Below, one piece after another: positions 7,913 to 16,360 of a DNA stretch of 35,096 nucleotides (positions are counted from its first letter, which is position 1; the number at the start of each line of letters is the position of its first letter). The stretch lies in IMG/VR virus record IMGVR_UViG_3300032116_000702, positions 1 through 35,096 of that record; one strand, written 5' to 3'. Source of the DNA: a virus. Made by a program: the position numbers and the translations under genes. The notes under the pieces are model-generated. The model saw only the letters and a program-made list of their open reading frames with translations, ran no database searches and was not told the origin of the DNA.

Positions 7913-8108
7913 GGCGTCCTCGTTTTCGTGGCGTGGCGTCGGCCGTCTCTGTGGCGTGCTCGATGGCGGCCGTTTCAATCAGCGACTGCTGGTTGTCCTC
8001 GACCGCGACACGCTGAGCGATCAGCTGCTGAGCGAGCCCGCCGGGCACGTCTGCCGTCTGGCCCTTGCAATAGCCACGCCACGCTCGGGTGAACTTCAGT
8101 TTCGCCAT
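7869..8108 (-). CDS. Small conserved head-region protein
   Basis: The product has 79 residues; its ATG at 8108 shares a base with the TAA of the glycosyltransferase gene (TAATG), and the longer frame to 8444 is a shadow of that gene. The N-terminal pattern KFTRAWRGYCKGQTADVPGG followed by LAQQLIAQRVA is a conserved motif of small phage proteins between capsid and connector genes; the rest is a basic, disordered tail (PRKRGRRAVPKP). Function unknown; a capsid-interior or assembly role is inferred from position. Confidence 0.8.
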   Translation of the reverse strand: MAKLKFTRAWRGYCKGQTADVPGGLAQQLIAQRVAVEDNQQSLIETAAIEHATETADATPRKRGRRAVPKPDSPDAAGR

Positions 8109-8839
8109 TAGCCGACACTCCATGCAGTTTCGGGGCGTTTGTGGGTTGTCGTGAACTCCGTGGCCCACTGAAACACAGGCGTTCCGAGGTTCTTGCCGGG
8201 CCACGTCACGACGTACTCTCCATGGCCCAGCACGACGCGGGGGGAAACAAACACACGGTTGCCGGATTCGCGCCAGTTCTTCCACCACCAGATATCGGGA
8301 TCGATCCGGCCGTCGTTCCACGAGCCATCGGGATCTGGCTTGCTCCAGAACCATGGCTTTTTGGTTCGCTTGAGTGCCGCCGTGCTGATCACGGTGCAGC
8401 CGAAGTGTGCCGTGTCCACCTCCTGCACGGGTTCGGCAAACCACGACGCCGGCAGCTGCGTGTGGCCCTCGTCGGGCGGATTGTCCAGCGTGCCCTTGAG
8501 CGTCAGCATTGGGCGGCCGTCTTCTCGCTTGGTTTGCAGCCCCGTGATGGCGTCACATTGAAACGTCATCGCCATGGCAAACAGCGTCTCAATATCCTGC
8601 CGCGTGAAGAACGTGTCGTAGTCGATGCAGAGTAGATATTCGGCCGAGTCAATGAACTGTTCCATCACTCGCGTATTGACTTGATCCCAGAACGCCCCGG
8701 TGCCCATTGTGGGGCGAATGCCGAGCGGCATGAGTGCTTGAGCCCATGCGAAGTGATTGGCCGTAAACGAGAGCCTAGGCATGCTCAGCACGGCCTCGAC
8801 TCGGATCTCTACTTCGGTGCCACCGACTTTAACTAGCAT
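8108..8839 (-). CDS. Glycosyltransferase-like protein (GT-A fold) within the head module
   Basis: The product has 243 residues. A DxD-type motif sits in LLCIDYDTFFT (around residues 88-98), followed by DAITGLQTKREDGRP and a C-terminal WWWKNWRESGNRVFVSPRVVLGHGEY, all characteristic of family-2-like GT-A transferases, in which the DxD aspartates hold a metal and the nucleotide sugar. It lies between the major capsid gene (a 78-base gap with a strong hairpin) and the connector genes, an unusual site; it might glycosylate virion proteins or the host surface. The substrate is not predictable. Confidence 0.8.
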   Translation of the reverse strand: MLVKVGGTEVEIRVEAVLSMPRLSFTANHFAWAQALMPLGIRPTMGTGAFWDQVNTRVMEQFIDSAEYLLCIDYDTFFTRQDIETLFAMAMTFQCDAITGLQTKREDGRPMLTLKGTLDNPPDEGHTQLPASWFAEPVQEVDTAHFGCTVISTAALKRTKKPWFWSKPDPDGSWNDGRIDPDIWWWKNWRESGNRVFVSPRVVLGHGEYVVTWPGKNLGTPVFQWATEFTTTHKRPETAWSVG

Positions 8840-8858
8840 GGTGCCCCTGCAAACGAGA

Positions 8859-8886
8859 GCGGGCGGCCCCGGTTGGAGCCGCCCGC
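8859..8886 (-). terminator. Hairpin downstream of the major capsid gene
   Basis: A perfect 9-bp GC-only stem (GCGGGCGGC / GCCGCCCGC) with a 10-base loop fills the gap between the capsid stop and the next gene. No T-run follows on the minus strand, so it may act as a partial terminator or as an RNA stabiliser that keeps capsid mRNA more abundant than the downstream connector genes. Confidence 0.6.
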
Positions 8887-8917
8887 CTAGCGTTGCACAG
8901 GTGTCAAGCCGTCAGGC

Positions 8918-10237
8918 TCAGGCACCCACGAGGCCGATGACCGGGCCAGCGACGGTGTCGCTGCCGAGCGTGTGGTGCGAGATGGCAACTCGGGCCACCG
9001 CACGAATCACGCTCTGGTCGCTCAGGAAGTTCACCTGATCGCTCGAAGCAATCTCGATGCCCTGGCGGACACCGTAGATCGACGAGTTCATCAGATCGCC
9101 GTACAGAGCCATCACCACGCCGGTCGAGTCCGATCCCGCCGGCAGCTGGTCGGTGAGCACTACCGGCTTGCCGAGGAACGTCAGCCCCATCCCCTGCGAC
9201 AGGCCCACCGATCCGCCCTGGGCGAGATCGAGGTTCTGCATGCAGGTGGCAAAGAAGAACGGCGAAACAAACCACTTCGCACCCGCCTGGGAGTGCTGGG
9301 GCAGAGTCGCCATCATCTTCAGCAGGTTGGCCTTGGTCACCTCGTCGGGAGTGTCGCCGGCAGCCGTCACGAGCGACGCCGCGTAGGTGGCACCAGACGA
9401 AGCGTAGAGCCCGCCCGTGTGGCCCGTGGCGATGCCGGCAACAGCCGGGGCATTGCTCGGGTTGCCGTTCCACGCCGCCGTTTCAATGGCGGTGGACAGC
9501 GTCAGCGAGAGCTCAGCAGCCAGCCAATCGGCGATGCTCACGATCGAGTCGCGCAGGAGCTCGTTCGCAATCGTCACCGCCCCGGTCACCTTCTTCGCAG
9601 TCAGGCTGACCTGCGTGCTGGTCGGATCGCTCGCCGTGATGGCGGTGTTTTCCGAGATCCAGTACGCCGTGGCACCGGCCGTCCGCTTCGGGAACAGCAC
9701 GTAGTCAGACGCCATGTTGACGTTCATCGCGTTGGCGGCGAACGCCGAATAGTCGTTGACGAGCCGCAGCACGGTGGACTCAAGAACGTCGGGCACGAAG
9801 GCCGAGCCGGTGGTCGAGCCGGTCGAGCCCTGGGCACGGCTCTCGACGCCGTGATCCTGGCACCACCGCTTCGCCTCAACGTCGCCGCCCTTGGCCTTGA
9901 ACCACATGCCGGTTTTGTAGGCGTCCTCTTCCGACTTGAACGCCCGCAGCTTGCCCGCGTAGGGCACGGACGAGATCCGCACCTTGGGCTCATCGGCACG
10001 CACCTCGGGAGCCGGCGTGCAGCGATCCACGACGCTGCGGAGGTTCTTCGACGCATCGGCCACCGACTTCTCAAAGTCGATCTTCTTGGCGAGCTTCGCG
10101 GCGTCGCTGTTGAGCGTCTCGAGCTCAAGGTCGCGCTCGGCGATCTTGTCGGCGTCGGTGCTCTCGATCGCCCGCACGGCGTCGATCCGGTTGGCGAGGG
10201 CGACGGCCTCGTCCTGCAGCTTCTTAAGGTTGTCCAC
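8918..10237 (-). CDS. Major capsid protein, HK97 fold
   Basis: The product has 439 residues and starts with GTG at 10237 behind CGGAG. The N-terminal ~70 residues form an acidic coiled coil (LEKLK-type heptads, LELETLNSDAAKLAKKID) corresponding to the scaffolding delta domain that the prohead protease removes. The mature part has typical HK97 features: GSAFVPDVLESTVLRLVND, the E-loop/P-domain region YWISENTAITASDPTSTQV, and TIANELLRDS. Gene order protease-capsid agrees. Coat protein of the icosahedral head. Confidence 0.96.
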   Translation of the reverse strand: MDNLKKLQDEAVALANRIDAVRAIESTDADKIAERDLELETLNSDAAKLAKKIDFEKSVADASKNLRSVVDRCTPAPEVRADEPKVRISSVPYAGKLRAFKSEEDAYKTGMWFKAKGGDVEAKRWCQDHGVESRAQGSTGSTTGSAFVPDVLESTVLRLVNDYSAFAANAMNVNMASDYVLFPKRTAGATAYWISENTAITASDPTSTQVSLTAKKVTGAVTIANELLRDSIVSIADWLAAELSLTLSTAIETAAWNGNPSNAPAVAGIATGHTGGLYASSGATYAASLVTAAGDTPDEVTKANLLKMMATLPQHSQAGAKWFVSPFFFATCMQNLDLAQGGSVGLSQGMGLTFLGKPVVLTDQLPAGSDSTGVVMALYGDLMNSSIYGVRQGIEIASSDQVNFLSDQSVIRAVARVAISHHTLGSDTVAGPVIGLVGA

Positions 10238-10285
10238 TGTGTGTGATCTCCGCCGGCGGTATTGCCGATGGAGTTCAACTTGCCA

Positions 10286-10456
10286 CTACGGGCGTGGAAC
10301 CTTGCAGTACCGCAGCGCGGAAAGTGTTGTTTTCACAAACGCAACAGCACGCTGCCCGCACCGTGGGCAACGCAAATACCGCTGCCGCTCGTCGCCGCAT
10401 TGGCGACTGCTGCGGGTTCGCAACTTCTCGCCGCACGTGCAGCGTGGTTCAGACAC
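10286..10456 (-). CDS. Small zinc-ribbon protein
   Basis: This 56-residue frame is too short for most gene finders. It starts with GTG at 10456, preceded by GAGG seven bases upstream, overlaps the end of the protease gene by eight bases and ends in TAG at 10286. The protein has CTCG at residues 6-9 and CPRCG at 30-34, a four-cysteine zinc ribbon (C6, C8, C30, C33), with basic residues between (KLRTRSSRQ), reminiscent of Ogr/Com-type phage zinc fingers. Its place between protease and capsid suggests a regulatory or nucleic-acid-binding role in late expression, which is inference. Confidence 0.78.
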   Translation of the reverse strand: MSEPRCTCGEKLRTRSSRQCGDERQRYLRCPRCGQRAVAFVKTTLSALRYCKVPRP

Positions 10457-11117
10457 GCTTGAGCCTCAGGAGAGCAGACCAGGCGGCGGCGACACCCCGC
10501 AGAGCCGAACGCGAATCAACCGCCTGGCCTGCTGGCTCGGGAGTCTCTTGCGATGCCAGCCACGCTGCGTATGAACGCTGGGCCACCGTCACGCTGCTTG
10601 CTGGGTAGGCGGGCGTCAGAACAACGCTCACGTCTGCCAGCAGCGACACCTCGCGGATCTCACGCACGGCACCTTGCTCGTCGCTCGTCCACCGCTCGGC
10701 GTTTGGGCCGGAAAGCCCGAAAGCGAAAGAACTTCCACGCAAGTCACGCCGACGGACGAGCTCCAGCGTGTCACGCCCCACCTGCGTATCGGGCGGCGTC
10801 ACCGTGTATCGCAGCCCCTTATCGTCGCTGGAAAGCTCCAGCGTCCCGCTCGACGTGCGGCCGAGAATCAGATTGGCGTCGTGGTTCAGCAGTGCCACAA
10901 CGTCGCTCTTGCCACGCTGACGGTTCAGGATCTTGTCGAAGGCACCGGGCAAGATGATCTCGCGGAACTGCGAGCCGCCTTCACGCAGCGGAAGACTGAA
11001 GCGGTTGTAGACGGCTGCGTATCCCGTCAGCACCTGCGTGCCGTTGGCACGAGTCTCAATCGTCAGTTCGGCTTCGGGGCACTCCTCAAACGCGAGGCAG
11101 CGTCGCTCAAGTTCCAT
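10449..11117 (-). CDS. Prohead serine protease (HK97 family, U35-like)
   Basis: I set the start at the ATG at 11117, preceded by a perfect AGGAGG, overlapping the portal stop by 11 bases. The 222-residue product begins MELERRCLAF and has the family order: LTGYAAVYNRFS, FREIILPGAF, catalytic His in LLNHDANLILGRT (H79) and catalytic Ser in RGSSFAFGL (S129/S130). It cleaves the capsid delta domain and itself during head maturation. The last ~50 residues are a variable tail. Confidence 0.95.
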   Translation of the reverse strand: MELERRCLAFEECPEAELTIETRANGTQVLTGYAAVYNRFSLPLREGGSQFREIILPGAFDKILNRQRGKSDVVALLNHDANLILGRTSSGTLELSSDDKGLRYTVTPPDTQVGRDTLELVRRRDLRGSSFAFGLSGPNAERWTSDEQGAVREIREVSLLADVSVVLTPAYPASSVTVAQRSYAAWLASQETPEPAGQAVDSRSALRGVAAAWSALLRLKRV

Positions 11118-12396
11118 CTGGCGTTTCCTCCTGCTCGGCCTGGTCTTCGGCGTCATCCTCTGGGCTGTCTTCGTCTTCCACTGCTGGCGGCTCTGGCGTT
11201 GGCTCAGGTGCAGCCGGCTCGCCTGCCTTGTCGAGCGTGGTCATGTTCAACTGAACAAAGTGCTTGTCACCTTCCGGCCCGATCGGGTTGAGGTTCTCCA
11301 ACTCCCGGATCTCGTTCACGCTCATCCAGCCGTTCTGCAGTGCGGAAACGAAATACGCAGCACGGCTCGCGTGGTCGCCACGCAGCAAGCCCGTCACGCT
11401 GTGCTCAGCGAAGTACCGCTCGTCATCCACGATGAGATCCCGCGAGATGGCGGCTTCCCAACGCTTCAGGTGCGGCATAAGGCAATGCTGCACGAACTCC
11501 GTGCCTTGCACTTCGATGTTGTTGAACGTCGAACGCTCAAGGCTTTGGATCATGTGCGGCGGAACCCGGAACGCCCGGCAAATCTCAATGACTTGGTACT
11601 GCCGCGTTTCCAGAAACTGGGCGGCCTCGTTGCTGCCGCTGAGCTCGTGAGCCTTCACACCATTAGGCAAGACGGCAGTGCGGAAGGCACGATCGCTGCC
11701 CCGGTGCATCCGCTCCCACTGCTCCCGCAGACGTTCAGCAGCCTCGGCCGGAATCGGGTTGTCGCTCTCCAGCACGATGCCGGGCCGGGCACCGTTGCCG
11801 AAATACGTGCTGCCATGAGCCTCTAGCGCTTGAGCCAGCCCGATGGCGTTTTGAAAAATCCTGTACGTCGGCACCGGCGTCACGCCATCCTCGGTCGTGA
11901 ATCGCAGGCAGAAAATCTGCTCCTGGCTGTAGATCGTCTCGCGTCCGCTTGGCTCGCGGTACTTGTACCGAACGCTGCCGTTCTCAAGCCGCTCGGGCGT
12001 CATCCGGCTGGAGTGCAGCGGCCACAGCTCAGAGACTGCGCCACGAGCACCAGGGCGAATCTCGGCGTAGCTCGCACCGTAGTGCAGATACATGCCGGTC
12101 ATCCAATCGCGGAACTCTTGGGCCGTCTGCCACGGATTGGGCTGCATGTGCAACAGCCGGTAAATCGGGTGGCTCGTGGCTTTCGCCTTGCCGCCGTTGG
12201 CCATCCGCTCAAAGACGTGAAGCGGCAGCGAAGAGACGGCATCCGAGATGACGCGAATGCAGGCCGTGTAGGCCGAGCACGCCATGGAGTTATCGGCCGT
12301 GACGCGAATGCCGGAAGGCGTGCGGCTGCTCGACACGTCGGGCCAATCGATGCCGCGAAGCTCAAGCATGCGGTGGTCGGCGAGAACTTCGCTCAT
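11107..12396 (-). CDS. Portal protein (HK97 family)
   Basis: The product has 429 residues. The segments SAYTACIRVISDAVSSLPLHVFE, HPIYRLLHMQPNPWQTAQEF and RVPPHMIQSLERSTFNNIE are diagnostic of HK97-type portals. The C-terminus is an acidic, disordered tail (PEPTPEPPAVEDEDSPEDD). The ATG overlaps the TerL stop by ATGA. It forms the dodecameric DNA entry channel and docks the terminase. Confidence 0.96.
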   Translation of the reverse strand: MSEVLADHRMLELRGIDWPDVSSSRTPSGIRVTADNSMACSAYTACIRVISDAVSSLPLHVFERMANGGKAKATSHPIYRLLHMQPNPWQTAQEFRDWMTGMYLHYGASYAEIRPGARGAVSELWPLHSSRMTPERLENGSVRYKYREPSGRETIYSQEQIFCLRFTTEDGVTPVPTYRIFQNAIGLAQALEAHGSTYFGNGARPGIVLESDNPIPAEAAERLREQWERMHRGSDRAFRTAVLPNGVKAHELSGSNEAAQFLETRQYQVIEICRAFRVPPHMIQSLERSTFNNIEVQGTEFVQHCLMPHLKRWEAAISRDLIVDDERYFAEHSVTGLLRGDHASRAAYFVSALQNGWMSVNEIRELENLNPIGPEGDKHFVQLNMTTLDKAGEPAAPEPTPEPPAVEDEDSPEDDAEDQAEQEETPDGT

Positions 12397-14006
12397 AGCG
12401 TGATGATGTCCCAGTTTTGTTCTGGTGGCGGAGCCGTTGCCTTCGCGTGAATCCCGAGGGCCATAACCATGGCCACCATCCCGTCAATGCGTTCCGTGCT
12501 CTTGGCTTTGCTGAGTTTGCAGTTGTCTTGGTGGTCGGTTTGCAGGGCACAGTTGGCGGCCATCCAACTCAGCACGGGATGGCTCCCATGCCGCATCCGC
12601 TCCGACAACACGAGCGCCTCGAGTTGGCGGCAGGGGCTCGTCATGCTGGCGTAGCCCTGCCCGTATCCTTCCACATCGATCCCATCGCCTTGCAGTTGCA
12701 GGGATAGTTGCGTCGCGTTCCATCTGTCGATACCCACTTGCCGGATGTTGTATTTCTTCGCCAGTTCGTTGATGTCTCGCCGGATCACGTCATAGTCGGT
12801 GACGTTGCCGTCGGTGGCACGGATGTGCCCGTCGCGTATCCAGCCGACGTAGTCCACTTTGTCTCGCAGCGTCCGCTCGGCGGCGTTGGCCTCGGGTACC
12901 CAGAAGAACGGAAGCACGTCGAAGGTGCCGTCGCTCGCCTGGCTCACCATGACGAACGCCGAAAGGTCGGTGGTGCTGGCGAGGTCAAGCCCGGCAAACC
13001 ATTCCCGCTTCTCTAGGTCGGAGTCGAGCGGCTTGCCACACTTCGCCCAGGCGTCAGGCGACAGCCATCGCGTGTCCTGCGTGGTCCAGACGTTGAGCCT
13101 GTAACGCAAGAAGGCATTGAGCTTGGAAGGCGATTGCTCGGCCTCGCGGGCATCGGCCTTGAATGACTCCAGCGTGATCGTCTCGCCCAGGCTGGGGTTG
13201 GCTTGGTGCCAGACGCTTTCTTCCTTCCACGTCCCATCGGCACCGCACTCGGGCGGGGCGGCGTAGATGCAGCCGAAGAACGCCGGGTCTGTGGTCGGGT
13301 CGGCCGTGCACCGCTCGGCGTACTGGTGCTGCTCCCAGCAGATGCTTTTGCGGTCGAAGCCGGCCGTGGTGATGGACAGGATGAGTGGCGATCTGCGAGC
13401 CGCACCGCCGTACCGCAAGGCATCCCACAAGCGGCGGTCACGCTGGGCGTGCAGTTCGTCGAAGAGCAGGGCATGAATGTTGAGCCCCTCAGCACGGAAC
13501 GCGTCAGCCGAGAGCACCCGGTAGAACGAGTTGCTCGCTTTGTGCACGATGGTCTTGCGGCTGTCTATCACCTCGAGGTGCCGAGACAACGCAGGCGACG
13601 CCCGCACCATCGACGCCGCCTCGCGGTAGATGATGCCCGCCTGCTCACGGTCACAGGCCGCCCCGTAGACTTCCGCCCCCGGCTCGGAGTCGAAGGCCGT
13701 CATGTAAAGAGCGATGCCGGCCAGCGTCGTGGACTTGCCCTGCTTCTTCGGCAGCTCGATATAGCCGACTCTGTGCTGCCGCGTGCCGTCTGGGTTCAGC
13801 CGGCCGAAGAGTTCCCGCAGCACATGATGCTGCCACGGCAGCAGCGTGAACGGCTTGCCGGCATTCTGCCCTTTGCTGTGCCGCAGCACCTTCTCAAAGA
13901 AGTGCACGACACGCTCGTACTTCGCCTGACCTTCGGGCGTCAGTTCACGCGCCGTGGAGACGGAAGAAGTCTTCGACTTCGTCGGCGGGTTTCTCTTCCT
14001 TGCCAC
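12393..14006 (-). CDS. terL: Terminase large subunit
   Basis: The product has 537 residues and starts with GTG at 14006 behind AAGGA/GAGG; it overlaps the TerS stop by 62 bases. The ATPase domain carries a Walker A variant, LPKKQGKS (residues 85-92), and Walker B, LLFDE (180-184). The nuclease domain begins near GLDLASTTDLSAF with D341 and D347 as probable metal ligands, and later GIDRWNATQL. The layout matches HK97-type TerL (Terminase_1). It packages DNA into the prohead and cuts it; together with the P27-like TerS this supports cos or headful packaging, which cannot be distinguished here. Confidence 0.96.
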   Translation of the reverse strand: MARKRNPPTKSKTSSVSTARELTPEGQAKYERVVHFFEKVLRHSKGQNAGKPFTLLPWQHHVLRELFGRLNPDGTRQHRVGYIELPKKQGKSTTLAGIALYMTAFDSEPGAEVYGAACDREQAGIIYREAASMVRASPALSRHLEVIDSRKTIVHKASNSFYRVLSADAFRAEGLNIHALLFDELHAQRDRRLWDALRYGGAARRSPLILSITTAGFDRKSICWEQHQYAERCTADPTTDPAFFGCIYAAPPECGADGTWKEESVWHQANPSLGETITLESFKADAREAEQSPSKLNAFLRYRLNVWTTQDTRWLSPDAWAKCGKPLDSDLEKREWFAGLDLASTTDLSAFVMVSQASDGTFDVLPFFWVPEANAAERTLRDKVDYVGWIRDGHIRATDGNVTDYDVIRRDINELAKKYNIRQVGIDRWNATQLSLQLQGDGIDVEGYGQGYASMTSPCRQLEALVLSERMRHGSHPVLSWMAANCALQTDHQDNCKLSKAKSTERIDGMVAMVMALGIHAKATAPPPEQNWDIITL

Positions 14007-14418
14007 CTAGCCTCGTCCTTGACGTTGGCGTCAGTCCAAACTCGCCCATTAGCGACGCCTGCAGGCTGACTAATCCGCGATATAGCGGGCCTGCCGGATT
14101 GGGCTTCACGCCACCCAGATCAGTGTGCATCACTGGTCCAGTGGCACGGAGCTCAAGCAGGCAGGCTTGTGCTGCACTATGCACCTCGCACAAAGTCGCT
14201 AACGCTTCGCCATCGGCCGTCGTGAGCGTGCCGATGCCCAGGAGGATGGGCACGAACTCGTGCCACTTCTCCACGGCGACCGGGTCCACCATTAGCCGAG
14301 CCGGAATCGGCGGCGCACCTGGCGGTGCCGGAAGGTCGGGCCTGATTGGCCGTTTGCCTGGGTTGCCGAGAAGTTTGCGTACCGAAGCAGGCTTTGGCTT
14401 GGGACCACGCTTGCCCAT
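13945..14418 (-). CDS. terS: Terminase small subunit, P27 family
   Basis: The ATG at 14418 has GAGG nine bases upstream and yields 157 residues starting MGKRGPKPKPASVRKLLGNPGKR, the standard N-terminus of P27-family small terminases. The helical region WHEFVPILLGIGTLTTADGEALATLCEV binds DNA, and the C-terminus (GLTPTSRTRLGG) is also conserved. It recognises the packaging site and feeds DNA to TerL. Confidence 0.94.
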   Translation of the reverse strand: MGKRGPKPKPASVRKLLGNPGKRPIRPDLPAPPGAPPIPARLMVDPVAVEKWHEFVPILLGIGTLTTADGEALATLCEVHSAAQACLLELRATGPVMHTDLGGVKPNPAGPLYRGLVSLQASLMGEFGLTPTSRTRLGGKEEKPADEVEDFFRLHGA

Positions 14419-14475
14419 CGTCAAAAACCTCGCGGAAACTTGCGGCCGCGCACACGCCACAGGCGACCGGGGTTT

Positions 14476-14886
14476 TTATTTTGCTTTGACGGAGGGATTT
14501 TGCCCGCCCTCCGTCGCAGCCACGGCGACGCCTCGCCCCGGCGACGGCTGCGCCGCGACGGCGACCTGGCTTCCTGCGCGACGCAAAGCCTGCTCGCGTC
14601 GCGTTTTCCGTCCGTGGCACGACCTGCACAGCGTCTGTCCGTTTGCTACGTCGTACCTAGCTCCACCTTCGCTGACGGGAACGATGTGGTCAGCGTGAGC
14701 TGATTGAGCCACCACGCCGCAGCCCAGGCATTGCCAGGCATCCCGCACAAGCACAGCCTGCCGCCATCGCTTGTGAGCCTTGTCGCAATACCCACGGGCT
14801 GCCGCGTTAGGCCTGCCGCTCTCGTCTCGCTGTGGGCGTGACGATCGCAGCCGCAGCGGCCTGTGGGTGGGAATGCGTTGTGGCAT
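14476..14886 (-). CDS. HNH endonuclease next to terS
   Basis: The product has 136 residues; its start overlaps the previous stop as TGATG. CLGC and CRSC form the zinc-binding pair, and ADHIVPVSEGG with YDVANGQTLCRSCHGRKT is the complete HNH motif (D/H-I-x-P ... N ... C-x-x-C-H). Phage HNH proteins beside terminase genes often assist cohesive-end cutting and packaging in HK97-type phages. The C-terminal 40 residues are low-complexity. Confidence 0.93.
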   Translation of the reverse strand: MPQRIPTHRPLRLRSSRPQRDESGRPNAAARGYCDKAHKRWRQAVLVRDAWQCLGCGVVAQSAHADHIVPVSEGGARYDVANGQTLCRSCHGRKTRREQALRRAGSQVAVAAQPSPGRGVAVAATEGGQNPSVKAK

Positions 14887-15242
14887 CAGCTCTTGAACAT
14901 CACGACGCCTGCCGTGCCGGTGCTGTTCGTGCTACCCGAGACGATCTTCAGGTACTCGGTGCCAAAGACTTCATCTGGCAGGGCATAGGCTCGCCCGTCC
15001 GTGCTCGAGGCAGAAAGCGTGAGATCAGCCACGCTGCCGTCAGACTTATAGAGACGGCGGAACGTACCAGTGGGCGCGGTGCCAACCCACATCTGGAGCG
15101 TGCTGGCGTTGGTGCTCATGGTGCCCAGCGTCACAACAGCACCAGCCACATCACGCATGTCTAGCGTGGTGGCCGATGCAGTGGCCGTGAACAATGTGAT
15201 GTCAATATCCCGGTTCTTGCGGCTGATGATGTTGTCGGCCAT
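14886..15242 (-). CDS. Hypothetical beta-rich phage protein
   Basis: The 118-residue product begins MADNIISRKNRDIDITLF and is a single Ser/Thr/Ala-rich beta domain ending TAGVVMFKS. Its ATG has AGGAGA upstream. It lies between the LamG-like pair and the HNH gene; the composition resembles virion decoration or fibre-associated proteins, but no family is recognised. Confidence 0.72.
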   Translation of the reverse strand: MADNIISRKNRDIDITLFTATASATTLDMRDVAGAVVTLGTMSTNASTLQMWVGTAPTGTFRRLYKSDGSVADLTLSASSTDGRAYALPDEVFGTEYLKIVSGSTNSTGTAGVVMFKS

Positions 15243-15281
15243 GAGTCTCTCCTGTGCGGTCTAGGGTATGGGCTGGGGTGG

Positions 15282-15572
15282 TTACTCTTGCAGTGACTGC
15301 TGCACCGCATCTCGGTACTCGGCCTCGGTGATCTCTGCTGCTGCACCGCTGCCAATCATGTAGCCAAGCATCTCCTCGGCAGCAAGGTAGGAGCAGAACT
15401 CATCATTGACGGCCAGGACGATGCGTCCTGCTGCGTCCCGTGGGGCGACGGCGGCTGGGTCAATGCACGTCTGAGTCTTGGTCTCGGCGTTTGGGTGGCC
15501 CCATGCAGCATCTAACGCAAGCCTTGCCTGCTCGTACGCCTCGTCGCCAGCATCGCAGCGGAAGTATCGCAT
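15282..15572 (-). CDS. Hypothetical small protein downstream of the LamG-like gene
   Basis: The ATG at 15572 shares one base with the upstream TGA (TGATG), giving 96 residues from MRYFRCDAGDEAYEQAR. The protein is mostly helical and acidic, with PRDAAGRIVLAVNDEFCSYLAAEE in the middle. Tight coupling to the LamG-like gene suggests that it is an accessory or chaperone for that protein; this is inference. Confidence 0.72.
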   Translation of the reverse strand: MRYFRCDAGDEAYEQARLALDAAWGHPNAETKTQTCIDPAAVAPRDAAGRIVLAVNDEFCSYLAAEEMLGYMIGSGAAAEITEAEYRDAVQQSLQE

Positions 15573-16357
15573 CAGTACGACACTCCCCATTTGGACTTTA
15601 GGTAGTTCTCAACAGATGTGCATTGCGATGCAGTCAGAAAAGCGTCATACGCGACAATCTCGCAGATGCTGCCGGAAAAGAAATTGCTGTAAGTCCCAGA
15701 CGCAGGAGTTGTATTCATTGCGCCCAAGTAAACGCCAGTGGCGTAAGCCGCCAGAGCGGGACTTGTGTTGGCGTTGTCGGCTGACCCGTTTGCTCTTCGG
15801 ACGGTGCTCCCAAAGTTTCCTGCATCAACCTCTGACCTGATCCACTGACATCTGAAGATGGTTGGAGTTGACGTGCTTGCGGATGTATTTACCTGACGAA
15901 ACGATGCGCCTGCAGTTTCATGCCGTGAGCAAAACACCGGGTAACCGTTAGTGGCGGAGAAACCCATGGTGTCATACCAGCCGTACAGCACAATGTTCTG
16001 CTTGCAACCGCAATAGAAGCCCTCAAGTCCCGTCCCTGCACCGCGCACCACAACAGCAAACACAGACCTATTCGCCGGATCGTCGGCCGTGGTGTTCCCA
16101 AGCGAATCATTCACGCCGTCAAACAGAATCGCCGTCTTGCCATTAACAGTCGTTGTGGTGGGCCTGTTGTTCGCAGTTGTTTGCGTGAAAGTGCGTGGAC
16201 TGCTTGAGCCACTCTTTGACGCCCAAGAACTGACGGCACCACTTGCAAGAGTGACGGTACTTGAGTCGTTGGCGTCTAGCCAAAAGGCAAGCCCGCTAAT
16301 GCTCTTCGGATTGAATCCCGTGGCTCTCGGCCTCAATAGCTTAGGACTCATCGCCAT
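15572..16357 (-). CDS. LamG/concanavalin-like jelly-roll protein, putative receptor-binding or surface protein
   Basis: The product has 261 residues and shows the LamG-like layout: ISGLAFWLDANDSSTV at the start, FDGVNDSLGN, a central beta sandwich, and the C-terminal signature ICEIVAYDAFLTASQCTSVENYLKSKWG. Such domains bind glycans and are frequent in phage tail or adhesion proteins. There is no signal peptide. It lies between the lysis-like genes and the terminase module rather than after the tape measure, so both a virion adhesin and a secreted factor are possible. Confidence 0.83.
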   Translation of the reverse strand: MAMSPKLLRPRATGFNPKSISGLAFWLDANDSSTVTLASGAVSSWASKSGSSSPRTFTQTTANNRPTTTTVNGKTAILFDGVNDSLGNTTADDPANRSVFAVVVRGAGTGLEGFYCGCKQNIVLYGWYDTMGFSATNGYPVFCSRHETAGASFRQVNTSASTSTPTIFRCQWIRSEVDAGNFGSTVRRANGSADNANTSPALAAYATGVYLGAMNTTPASGTYSNFFSGSICEIVAYDAFLTASQCTSVENYLKSKWGVSY

Positions 16358-16360
16358 GGC

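Noticed and set aside
8972-10246. Long open frame of 424 codons on the plus strand opposite the capsid gene
   Set aside because: It is a shadow caused by high GC and codon bias of the capsid gene; its protein is Arg/His/Ala-rich low-complexity sequence without any recognisable domain, and the opposite strand has a clear major capsid protein.
13203-14069. Plus-strand open frame opposite terL
   Set aside because: Antisense shadow of the terminase gene; the sequence is Arg/Val/Leu-rich with no motif.
14430-14475. A tRNA or ncRNA gene in short gaps of the packaging region
   Set aside because: The gap is too short, and no cloverleaf or T-arm GTTCGA box was seen.
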